23,986 nucleotides of DNA, taken from the IMG/VR virus record IMGVR_UViG_3300027906_000153, positions 1 to 23,986 of that record; one strand, written 5' to 3'. The position numbers and the translations under genes are program-made. Below the pieces are notes generated by a model. It was not told the DNA's origin. It searched no databases and saw only the letters and a program-made list of their open reading frames with translations. The stretch is from a virus. This document shows positions 18,001 through 23,156 of this stretch, in pieces (position 1 is the stretch's first letter; each line of letters begins with the position of its first letter).

Positions 18001-18942
18001 CAGAAACAAATTACATATCCACAAGCCGCAAATAATAGTTTTACTATTAATGCATTTTTTGAAACTGCCAATACTTTACTAACTCCTGTAATAGATGAAT
18101 TAAGAACAGGTGTAATTACTATTGAAAATGTTATTAACAATGGAAGTATATCAAATTCTGATGTTGTAGTTTCAAATTTTGGTACTGGGTATATTGGATC
18201 TCAAGTTGGAAACGCATCAAGTAATGTTGCTTCTGATGGTAATACAAGTGTGTTTGTAGTTTCTGATCCTGATACAGGCTCAAATACTGCAACATTAGCG
18301 GCCAATGTTCATGCAAATGGTATCATAAATCAAGTTGTTGTTAAGAACGGTGGTGCAGGATATTATTCCACACCAACTGTTACAATTTACGATGGTGGTA
18401 CATCTTCTGTATCTGATAATGTACAAGTTACATCAAGTGCCGTTGTTAGTATTGTGGGAGAAGGTGCTAATAATACTGCAACTTTATCAACAACAAATGT
18501 AATATCATTTTCTTCTGGTGGTAATGGAACCGCTAAATACATTTCAAGACGGGTTACTTTGGAAGAAGGATTTGATGCAGTTGATCTTAAAGTATATCTT
18601 GATGCATACAAACCAAGAGGTGCCAGCATTTATGCTTACTGTAAAGTTCTTTCTGGTGATGATTCAGAAAATTTTGACGATAAACCATGGTTTCTCATGG
18701 AACAAAAAACGGCAGATACAACATATTCATTAAACGAAGCAGATTTTAAGAGATTTGAGTTTAAAACTTTTGATGAAGTAATTTCTTATGTAGATAGTGG
18801 TGGAGCAAAATATACTAGATTTAGAACATTTTCAATAAAAGTTGTTATGCATTTAGATAGAGCATCACAAGATTCTTTTATAGGAATGCCTAAGATGATT
18901 AATTTACGTGCAATTGCTCTTGATAGTGAGGGTAAGCCTTGA
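12037..18942 (+). CDS. Giant DUF4815-type virion structural protein (2301 aa)
   Basis: A very large structural protein of the marine T4-like group, placed where T4 has genes 9-12; probably baseplate/fibre associated (inference). Residues 1-80 carry the DUF4815-like start: SPYYDDFNEVNKFYKVLYRP, QARELNQIQSILQNQLEKTG and YQDGSRVLGAE. KAYVKGFEFE near 493 fits the same domain. Further landmarks: IDFRPKR near 1135; IPRKDKIVLNRDKTF near 1180; RFTMRDIGKLERRIENLEYY near 1243, a possible short coiled coil; GQMKLDPYSDIWYDQ near 1392; MAQTFFVDKNLYPAGVFIDS near 1732, then LQLRPMVNGMP; and a C-terminal region from 2170 with SRRVTLEEGFDAVDLKVYLD. Repeat modules: HGL at 285-342, GDG-NQ at 419-481, GGAGY at about 2105. 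The start is supported by GGAG at 12024-12027. TGA overlaps the next start by 4 nt. Confidence 0.88.
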   Translation: MPKLTQDFNISPYYDDFNEVNKFYKVLYRPGYSVQARELNQIQSILQNQLEKTGDTLYQDGSRVLGAELVLNSKISSLKLQPQYAGAAIVASNFDGRIIQGVSSGAKAEVVVSQAFSTTTLDVLMINYVDDTKFLDNETINTIDEGTTYFALVAGENEGLTGADTTTNLASGIGSIISVNEGLFYVGGYFLYVSPQSLILDTVNNNPSKRVGLAIVETIVTSIEDADLLDNAIGTPNYTAPGANRYKIDLQLASKDYYDEGKTIASSGLTFSVNTKDNRSGTVSITTTTDHNLSVGDTIVVSGATEAEYNGKFTISGVGSTTTFSYLIQGKPSTPATGSPEYVKGVTDPITRSADNDFIELLRLENGEKIEEVKFPVLGNIEKILARRTFDASGDFTVRPFLLDVVDHKIGGTATERTVSNTSTTVTANGANFIADVNVGDSIFYSGNTMKTAEVAGVTNTTALTLTTGSALGDGSKNQKIGISSKVTAEMSAGKAYVKGFEFETITPTYINLNKARDTESVTAEKQGVEFGPYAVVSDVVSNTAWELGVNASTINATSGGTGMDLMDLHCVKWPATSYCHGSVSANAIISTSNGAFKYVAIDTTSAATIANTKIGTVRLRQLDHKKGRSSTVSSEFGYGADANGTYHIKFPAVFDAHLFDFRFSKVEGTVEAAIAANSSLVNLRETANAHPSSTISTTAIYPTVNALYGSTITVNTSYLGVNSSDTRKIIAWTGANSQAAMGFDLNGDGSAQASAYTAQLETPLTQPTQADTTYSLNFGVKDISSIATSSGTTITKAMNIDISGKDDATETGNTVLFDNSEDQRSLLFPFQNKTLGSLTKASYKLKRSFTTTLTGNSATLTASEAGEVFYPASGAGNVSGTVADSNYQVFIPGEGDYVEFSNTSGSSLGDGRYISLNDDGDQLTINVQSTTSGAKDYSANTIWVYATMMYKAAGATRSNGGIGTKTLVSGNVTVSNVGPSSTNTIQANSGQIYMGTSINVVPGVANSLKIADIKNLVAVVDSLNPTKELTNAMISAAVSEGAANAHNITSKFVFDNGQKDNYYDYGTITLKTGQDKPVGQVIAIVDYYNHTGYGPFTVDSYIYAGSGNTLYDDVPSYTSPTTGVKVELRDMIDFRPKRLGYETSDGVKSQTNDITATANVFNEKAMPDYDYTFDTDYEYYIPRKDKIVLNRDKTFSVLEGVSDKFPQLPADDDDSMTLYNLEMPAYTFNSDDIKVNYVDNKRFTMRDIGKLERRIENLEYYVSLSLLEKEADGLIITDANNQDRFKNGILVDPFGGHNIGDVFNPDYACAIDFENKHLRPGFSSDLHRMNFNANSSGGTAFSTLVNNSGILTLPFAANTFIQMPLTGTNEGKNIQKTLKINPFSVQNYIGQMKLDPYSDIWYDQTSKVTVKVNVEGQYDGWNSSALTNKGHGTHWNDWEEIWSGAQINKNVKEGIRDVGDVGTNDRKAKTTNQTKTLTGLSTGSVPEKIIKTIGNKVVNLSVIPKVRQQTVSFIAKGLKPNQNVYAYFGDRNVSANVKQATLCGLSNVSTSNVFRTTPGNFEQVTIQGSGANAGNTAKIVYMGDRNTQNNVTVLLTDLSTEAAFSSGAVIRGDQTGANGAISTIVKYGWEDSQLRVSNDGVVGGEFNITPDTYTGSQNLFRITDEPDNIPALTTSVAEDIFYSAGVIDAKNELGLISPRPFISRRENMKEERVTRSSSDGRASKSTDYMNPMAQTFFVDKNLYPAGVFIDSVTLFFNSKDTAVGTKTPVNLQLRPMVNGMPSTSLIIPGSEVVLTPGKITANTSTPVANTSGGFPEGFLGNSGTANKSNSNRGSRTQFKFDHPIYLAPDEYAICLQTNSSSYKIYGFEYGAFHTGTSKKITKQPYIGSFYKPSNAGVWEEVLDSGLMFQLNRCEFTSSNAYARLDNSDISAANGSSNTSFDSFNLMTEVLEFANTFTEFKYFATDVAGATKGTATKFKLNKNVELKKQKQITYPQAANNSFTINAFFETANTLLTPVIDELRTGVITIENVINNGSISNSDVVVSNFGTGYIGSQVGNASSNVASDGNTSVFVVSDPDTGSNTATLAANVHANGIINQVVVKNGGAGYYSTPTVTIYDGGTSSVSDNVQVTSSAVVSIVGEGANNTATLSTTNVISFSSGGNGTAKYISRRVTLEEGFDAVDLKVYLDAYKPRGASIYAYCKVLSGDDSENFDDKPWFLMEQKTADTTYSLNEADFKRFEFKTFDEVISYVDSGGAKYTRFRTFSIKVVMHLDRASQDSFIGMPKMINLRAIALDSEGKP
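12889..13062 (+). repeat. HGL-type beta module, copy 4
   Basis: Residues 285-342 of the 2301-aa protein: DHNLSVGDTIVVSGATEAEY, then N-G-K-F-T-I, T-F-S-Y and P-A-T-G-S-P-E-Y. It is the best match to copy 3 at 7960-8130. Confidence 0.75.
13291..13479 (+). repeat. GDG-NQ beta module, copy in the 2301-aa protein
   Basis: Residues 419-481: NVGDSIFYSGNTMKTAEVAG, then T-A-L-T-L-T and SALGDGSKNQKI. It is the partner of 9781-9984 in the gp7-position protein. Confidence 0.65.
18928..18932 (+). promoter_or_regulatory. Shine-Dalgarno supporting a TTG start
   Basis: GAGGG lies 6 nt before the TTG at 18939, inside the last codons of the 2301-aa gene. It decides the start of the small downstream gene, since the first in-frame ATG (19020) would lose 27 residues including the conserved-looking IIKTDDPRYNRD. 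Confidence 0.6.
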
Positions 18943-19166
18943 TAATAAAAACAGATGACCCAAGATATAATAGAGATCCATTTTCTAATGCGATTATAAG
19001 AACAGATCAAAAGGCTTTAATGAAGCACAGACAAAAATTAATGCAAGTGACTTCAATAAAGAATTCTGAAAATGAAATAAATAATTTAAGGTCTGAAGTT
19101 AATGATATAAAAGAAAATGTAAATAAAATATTACAGTTGTTAAAGGACAAAGATGGCAATATCTGA
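18939..19166 (+). CDS. Small coiled-coil protein (75 aa), TTG start
   Basis: A 75-residue charged protein. The start is TTG, overlapping the TGA stop of the 2301-aa gene by 4 nt and preceded by a strong GAGGG at 6 nt. Residues 1-20 (IIKTDDPRYNRDPFSNAII) resemble the N-terminus of small conserved proteins I recall from marine T4-like phages, without known function. Residues about 44-70 show heptad-like spacing (SENEINNLRSEVNDIKENVN, then ILQLLKD), a likely short coiled coil able to oligomerise. Its end overlaps the fibre-like gene by 14 nt, so the three genes are probably translationally coupled. A fibre chaperone or small trimeric virion linker are possible roles, both only inferred from position and coiled coil. 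Confidence 0.8.
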   Translation: MIIKTDDPRYNRDPFSNAIIRTDQKALMKHRQKLMQVTSIKNSENEINNLRSEVNDIKENVNKILQLLKDKDGNI

Positions 19167-20883
19167 TACCACGGTATCGAGTGTAGAATTAGTTAATACA
19201 TTTGAACAGTGGCGTACAAAAACAAATCAAATTATTACAGTATTAAATGAAAATTCAGATACGGATCCTGCATCTAATTTGATTTCTGCTAATTCATTAG
19301 GCGGTCTTCAGATTAATACAATAACTTCAAATCTTGTTTCAGGTGCGAATGTAACGGGATCTAAATTGCTATTTTCTGGTGGTACTGTAGATTTTTCTGG
19401 AGCAACTGTTACAGATGCGGGTACTGTTAAAAAGTTTGCATTAACTGAAAATGTTGGTGCAACTATTACTGGTGCTACTCCTGACAGTAAAATTGAAAGA
19501 GCCCAAATAAATGAATGTGAGATAAATTTAAATGGAGCAAATTTACAAGCCAACGGTGCATCTACTATTACTCTTACTGGTGCGACAATTGCTGACTTAG
19601 GTACAGTTTCTTTGTTTAATGCTGAAGGCGGAACACTTAATAATGTGAATGTTAGTGTGACTGATACCGCTAAAGTTTGGGTGATGTCCGCTCCTGGTCC
19701 TCACGTTATGACTGGTGCGGCATTTGCAAATGGACAATATAATAATGCAACTTCTGTAGGTGGATTTACTCATTCTGCAAACATATCAGTAAATACTTCA
19801 TCTTATCTTGTTTCAAATACTGCTCCAATTCTTGGTGCTGATGTTACAAATGCTAATGTTGCGATTGGAAATTTTCCAGAATGGGATGGTGTAACTTTAA
19901 CTGCCGCTACTTCTGCTAAAGGACGATTGCATATAAGAACGCATTTTGCGAATCCTGGAGGTGCGGCCACTGCTTCAGAAACAAACGCAGATGAATTAAT
20001 ACTAGAAGGAAACACTAATGTAGGTATGACATTATTTGCAAATAATACTGCAAATGTTACAATTGCTTTTGGTGATTCTGATGATGCTGATAGAGGTGGT
20101 ATTTTATATAATCATGCAAATGATGAAATGCACATTGTTACTGATGCCGCTAATACAGTTGTATTTGGAAATGAGTTTGGTGGATTTATGCAAATTGTTG
20201 GGTCAGATACGTATTCAGGATCTGCCGCACAAGCAGGTAAATTGCATATAAATGTTGGATCAACTGATGGGACTTCGGGAGTTTTTATAGATTCAAATGA
20301 TATAGATCAAATAGCAATTTCAGTTGATGCCGCACAAACTACTGGAAATGTTATTGATATTAATGCGGATACTTATACAGAAGGACATGTTATTTCATTA
20401 CATAATGGTTTGGGAACAGGAACTTCTCATTCTTCAAATGGATCTTTAATAAAAATAACAGATAATAATAGTTCTACAAATGCTAGAGCGGTAATGGATA
20501 TAATACAAGACGCCGGTGGAGCAACAGGAACTATGGGTATAAGAGTGACAACTGATGGTGGTCAAGGAATGTTTGTACTGCAAAATGCAGATAAAAATGG
20601 AGTACGTTGTGATTCAACTGCGGATCATGCAGAAGCACTAGGATATTTTTTGTCAAATAGTGCATCTTCAACAGGTAGTACATTATTTGTTCAAGGAAAA
20701 AGTTCAACAGCCGGCACAAAAGTGTTTAATGTTCAAAATTCTTCAGCAGATGTAATGTCAACTCTTGCTAATGGTTCAATAACATTTCATAATCAAGCCG
20801 TACTTGCGGCTAATGCGACCGCTAATGTTAATTGTAGATTAGCAGTTTTAGATACATCTGGTAACATTTTAAATGGAACGTAA
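19153..20883 (+). CDS. Fibre-like virion protein (576 aa) in the fibritin/wac position
   Basis: A beta-rich, Gly/Ala/Thr/Asn-rich protein without cysteine-rich or enzymatic motifs. The N-terminus (about residues 14-31, NTFEQWRTKTNQIITVLN) has the short amphipathic W-R-x-K-T-N segment common at the N-terminus of fibre-like proteins of marine T4-like phages, probably the virion attachment end. Residues about 60-175 show short turns of alternating hydrophobic and N/G/T residues (VSGANVTGSKLLFSGGTVDF, INLNGANLQANGASTITLTG), compatible with a beta-helix or repeated beta-prism. Later parts (GILYNHANDEMHIVTDAANT near residue 316) resemble fibre shaft domains. AAAGGA at 19142-19147 is a good Shine-Dalgarno 5 nt before ATG. 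T4 has wac (fibritin) directly before gene 13; this gene has that position but no fibritin-like coiled coil, so homology is not claimed. Confidence 0.8.
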   Translation: MAISDTTVSSVELVNTFEQWRTKTNQIITVLNENSDTDPASNLISANSLGGLQINTITSNLVSGANVTGSKLLFSGGTVDFSGATVTDAGTVKKFALTENVGATITGATPDSKIERAQINECEINLNGANLQANGASTITLTGATIADLGTVSLFNAEGGTLNNVNVSVTDTAKVWVMSAPGPHVMTGAAFANGQYNNATSVGGFTHSANISVNTSSYLVSNTAPILGADVTNANVAIGNFPEWDGVTLTAATSAKGRLHIRTHFANPGGAATASETNADELILEGNTNVGMTLFANNTANVTIAFGDSDDADRGGILYNHANDEMHIVTDAANTVVFGNEFGGFMQIVGSDTYSGSAAQAGKLHINVGSTDGTSGVFIDSNDIDQIAISVDAAQTTGNVIDINADTYTEGHVISLHNGLGTGTSHSSNGSLIKITDNNSSTNARAVMDIIQDAGGATGTMGIRVTTDGGQGMFVLQNADKNGVRCDSTADHAEALGYFLSNSASSTGSTLFVQGKSSTAGTKVFNVQNSSADVMSTLANGSITFHNQAVLAANATANVNCRLAVLDTSGNILNGT

Positions 20884-20891
20884 GATAATTC

Positions 20892-21902
20892 ATGGCAAAA
20901 CCTAGCACAAGAGAAGAATTAAAACAATATTGCCTTAGAACTTTAGGTAAACCAGTCATTGAAATAAATGTAGAAGATGATCAACTGGAAGATCGCATAG
21001 ATGAAGGCTTGCAATTTTTTCAAGAATATCATTTTGATGGTGTTGAAAGAATGTATAACATACATCAAATCACTGGTTCAACTGTAACTATTGCTTCAAA
21101 TACAGGAGCATTTACAGTAGGTGAAAAAATAACTGGAGGAACATCAAATGCAACTGCAAATGTAGTCGCCGCCAATACTACAGTTATTACTTTCAAACAT
21201 CATAGAGATACAAATGATATTGCAAATAATAATGTATCATCTAGTTTTTCGAATGGCGAAACAATAACAGGAAGTTCAAGTGGTTCAACGGCAGTAGCCG
21301 CTACAGCCGAAACAATAGTTACTTTTGGAGATGTAGATAATCGTTATATACCGATAGACGATTCTATAATTGGAGTAACAGGTATTTTTGACATACAAGA
21401 TATAAGTGGAACAAATAGAACAAGTGATTTGTTTTCTTTTAGATATCAATTTCATTTAAATGAAATGCCATATCTTACTGCTACTTCGGTGATAAATTAT
21501 AAAATGTCTATGCAACATCTTTCATTATTAAATGATATGTTTGCAGGAAAAAAACCAGTTAGATTTTCAAGACATCAAAATAGATTGTATCTAGATATTG
21601 ATTGGGATCAAGATGATATAAAAATAGATGAATATATTGTTGCAGAATGTTATAGAATAATTGATCCTACAAAATTTTCAGATGTATATAATGATATGTT
21701 TTTGAAGAAGTATACAACTGCATTGTTTAAACGACAATGGGGTGCTAATTTAATAAAGTATGAAGGTGTACAACTTCCAGGAGGAACAACATTAAATGGA
21801 AGAACACTATTTGAAGAAGCAAATCAAGAGATTACTAATGTAGAAGAACAAGCATCTCTTAAATACGAATTACCAGTAGACTTTATGGTTGGTCCAGGAT
21901 AA
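20892..21902 (+). CDS. 13: Neck protein gp13 (head completion/connector)
   Basis: A T4 gp13 homologue, which with gp14 forms the neck that closes the filled head and accepts the tail. Typical N-terminus: STREELKQYCLRTLGKPVIE and DQLEDRIDEGLQFFQEYHFD (residues about 4-50). Typical second half: DNRYIPIDDSIIGVTGIF near 150, SRHQNRLYLDIDWDQDD near 227, ECYRIIDPTKF near 253, LFKRQWGANLIKYEGVQLPG near 281 and an E-rich end. T4 gp13 is 309 residues, this one 336. The core is interrupted at about residues 60-147 by an insertion with two G-E-x-I-T-G-x-S/T-S units (77 and 122), modules seen in the baseplate genes. Spacing to the fibre gene is 8 nt; the Shine-Dalgarno is weak. Its stop and the gene 14 start share one base (TAATG). 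Confidence 0.94.
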   Translation: MAKPSTREELKQYCLRTLGKPVIEINVEDDQLEDRIDEGLQFFQEYHFDGVERMYNIHQITGSTVTIASNTGAFTVGEKITGGTSNATANVVAANTTVITFKHHRDTNDIANNNVSSSFSNGETITGSSSGSTAVAATAETIVTFGDVDNRYIPIDDSIIGVTGIFDIQDISGTNRTSDLFSFRYQFHLNEMPYLTATSVINYKMSMQHLSLLNDMFAGKKPVRFSRHQNRLYLDIDWDQDDIKIDEYIVAECYRIIDPTKFSDVYNDMFLKKYTTALFKRQWGANLIKYEGVQLPGGTTLNGRTLFEEANQEITNVEEQASLKYELPVDFMVGPG

Positions 21903-22762
21903 TGCCTACAAACGCTTATTTTAATCATTTTCAAAATACATCAGAACAAAATTTACATCAAGATTTGATTATAGAATCTATAAAAAATTTTGGCATAGAC
22001 AACTATTATCTCCCAAGACAATATATGAATGAGGATCTTCTTTACGGAGAAGACACTATTTCTCAATTTAATCAATCTCATTTAATAGAAATGTATGTTA
22101 AATCAGTTGATGGTTTTGAGGGAGAAGGTGATTTCATTTCAAGATTTGGATTAGAGATAAGAGATCAAGTAATTTTTTCTGTAGCAAGAAGAAGATGGGA
22201 AAATCTAGATACAGGTTATGATAGACCAAGAGAAGGTGATATAATATTTTTTCCATTAAACAAAAAATTATATGAAGTTCGATTTGTTGAGCATGAGTCG
22301 ATGTTTTATCAGTTTGGTAAATTACCTATTTTTGATTTAACATGTGAATTGTTTCAATATGACGATCAAAGAATTGATACTGGTATTGATGATATAGACG
22401 AAATAGAAGATAAATATGCTTATTCAATAGAAGTAAATCTTGATTCAGGAGGTTCAGGAAATTATGTAGAAGACGAATATGTATATGTTGGTAGTACGGA
22501 AAGTTCTGCTAATACGAAAGGAAGAGTAATTTCTTGGAATTCCACTGATAGAGTATTGAAACTAACAGATTTAATGGGAACTTTTTCATTAAGTCAAAAT
22601 GTAGTTGGAAATACAAGTGGTGCTTATTTTACGGTTGGTACTACACCTAATACACAAACATTCGTTAATGATACATCTGCAAATAATATTACAATTCAAA
22701 CTGAATCAGATTCTATTATAGATTTCTCTGAATCTAATCCATTTAGTGAAAGTAATTATTAA
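21902..22762 (+). CDS. 14: Neck protein gp14
   Basis: A T4 gp14 homologue, partner of gp13 in the neck. Family features: N-terminal YFNHFQNTSEQNLHQDLIIE, then NYYLPRQYMNEDLLYGED; GFEGEGDFISRFGLEIRDQV near residue 71; RRRWENL; REGDIIFFPLNKKLYEVRF near 110; FYQFGKLPIFDLTCELFQYD near 135; then IDTGIDDIDEIEDKYAY. T4 gp14 is 256 residues, this one 286. From about residue 178 an inserted beta stretch carries VEDEYVYVGSTE near 190 and VVGNTSGAYFTVG near 233, again the G-x-T-S-G-A type module. The start overlaps the gene 13 stop by one base and has AGGA only 2 nt upstream, so coupled re-initiation is likely. Its TAA is shared with the stop of the minus-strand gene through the palindrome TTAA (22759-22762). 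Confidence 0.94.
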   Translation: MPTNAYFNHFQNTSEQNLHQDLIIESIKNFGIDNYYLPRQYMNEDLLYGEDTISQFNQSHLIEMYVKSVDGFEGEGDFISRFGLEIRDQVIFSVARRRWENLDTGYDRPREGDIIFFPLNKKLYEVRFVEHESMFYQFGKLPIFDLTCELFQYDDQRIDTGIDDIDEIEDKYAYSIEVNLDSGGSGNYVEDEYVYVGSTESSANTKGRVISWNSTDRVLKLTDLMGTFSLSQNVVGNTSGAYFTVGTTPNTQTFVNDTSANNITIQTESDSIIDFSESNPFSESNY

Positions 22763-23109
22763 GTTGTAGATTCTGGTAAGACTGTAATCATTCCTCCAAC
22801 AACTCTCTCCCTTGTCACGTTATCACTTTGAAGATATTCAATATCATATACATATAAACCAGAAGCCATTTCACCAGTTGTTGTAGAATTTGCAGTAATT
22901 GTAACATTACTACCTGAAACAGATGTTGAAAAGGTAAGAATCCAAGAAGTATTAGTAGTTGTGTGGTTCTTTTTCATTTTAGAAGCACAGGTACCGGTAC
23001 TTATGGTCACATTGGAGTTATTTGCATCTTTAGCAGTAAAAACTTTTTCAAAGTTACTGCCTTGATACATTGTTAAATTTTCGCCTTGAGTTTTTATTGA
23101 TAGTGCCAT
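22759..23109 (-). CDS. Small Ig-like virion protein (116 aa), only minus-strand gene
   Basis: A 116-residue, beta-rich protein. The pattern is an initial beta strand with Q-G-x-N-F (NLTMYQGSNFEKVFTAKD), a central V-T-I-T-A-N strand and a final GLYVYDIEYLQSDNVTRERV plus GGMITVL. This layout, with the terminal G-x-Y-x-Y-D-I/L-E motif, resembles a common small phage protein type with an Ig-like or BppU N-terminal-like fold; that is by pattern only, no search was run. It breaks the gene 14-15 order on the opposite strand: tail to tail with 14 (4-nt overlap) and head to head with 15. No Shine-Dalgarno is visible. A perfect late-promoter octamer on the minus strand ends 5 nt before the ATG, so it should be expressed late. 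A decoration or baseplate role is inference. Confidence 0.85.
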   Translation of the reverse strand: MALSIKTQGENLTMYQGSNFEKVFTAKDANNSNVTISTGTCASKMKKNHTTTNTSWILTFSTSVSGSNVTITANSTTTGEMASGLYVYDIEYLQSDNVTRERVVGGMITVLPESTT

Positions 23110-23114
23110 AAGAC

Positions 23115-23122
23115 TATTTATA
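23115..23122 (-). promoter_or_regulatory. T4-type late promoter TATAAATA, minus strand
   Basis: A perfect match to the T4 late consensus on the minus strand (plus strand reads TATTTATA). It is followed by gtctt and then the ATG of the minus-strand gene, so the usual late start site would fall on or beside the A of the ATG. Two bases separate it from the plus-strand octamer at 23125-23132. Confidence 0.75.
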
Positions 23123-23124
23123 CA

Positions 23125-23132
23125 ACTAAATA
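23125..23132 (+). promoter_or_regulatory. Putative late promoter for gene 15 (ACTAAATA)
   Basis: The same octamer as upstream of gene 25. The expected start site is near 23138, leaving a leader of roughly 19 nt with a TGGAG Shine-Dalgarno (23148-23152) before the ATG at 23157. It is a divergent, back-to-back partner of the minus-strand TATAAATA. It is weaker than a perfect consensus in this AT-rich DNA. Confidence 0.5.
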
Positions 23133-23156
23133 ATACTGTAAACTTTATGGAGTATT

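Noticed and set aside
17763-18140. 125-codon open frame on the minus strand inside the 2301-aa gene
   Set aside because: It lies fully antisense to a conserved coding region. Long antisense frames are expected in AT-rich DNA with this codon usage. No ribosome site or recognisable motif was seen.
18134-18733. Open frames on both strands (18134-18316 minus, 18387-18629 minus, 18518-18733 plus) near the end of the 2301-aa gene
   Set aside because: They overlap a conserved C-terminal block in its own frame. The translations are low-complexity and show no start signals.
19065-19090. Late-promoter-like AAATAAATA inside the 75-aa gene
   Set aside because: It is intragenic, lacks the fixed 5-nt distance to a start codon, and such AT-rich matches are expected by chance.
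19308-20719. Short open frames antisense or out of frame within the fibre-like gene
   Set aside because: They are shadows of a repetitive, biased-composition gene, with no Shine-Dalgarno or family pattern.
19153-20883. Calling the fibre-like gene a fibritin (wac) homologue
   Set aside because: Only the position before gene 13 fits. The long coiled coil and foldon-like end of fibritin are not visible.
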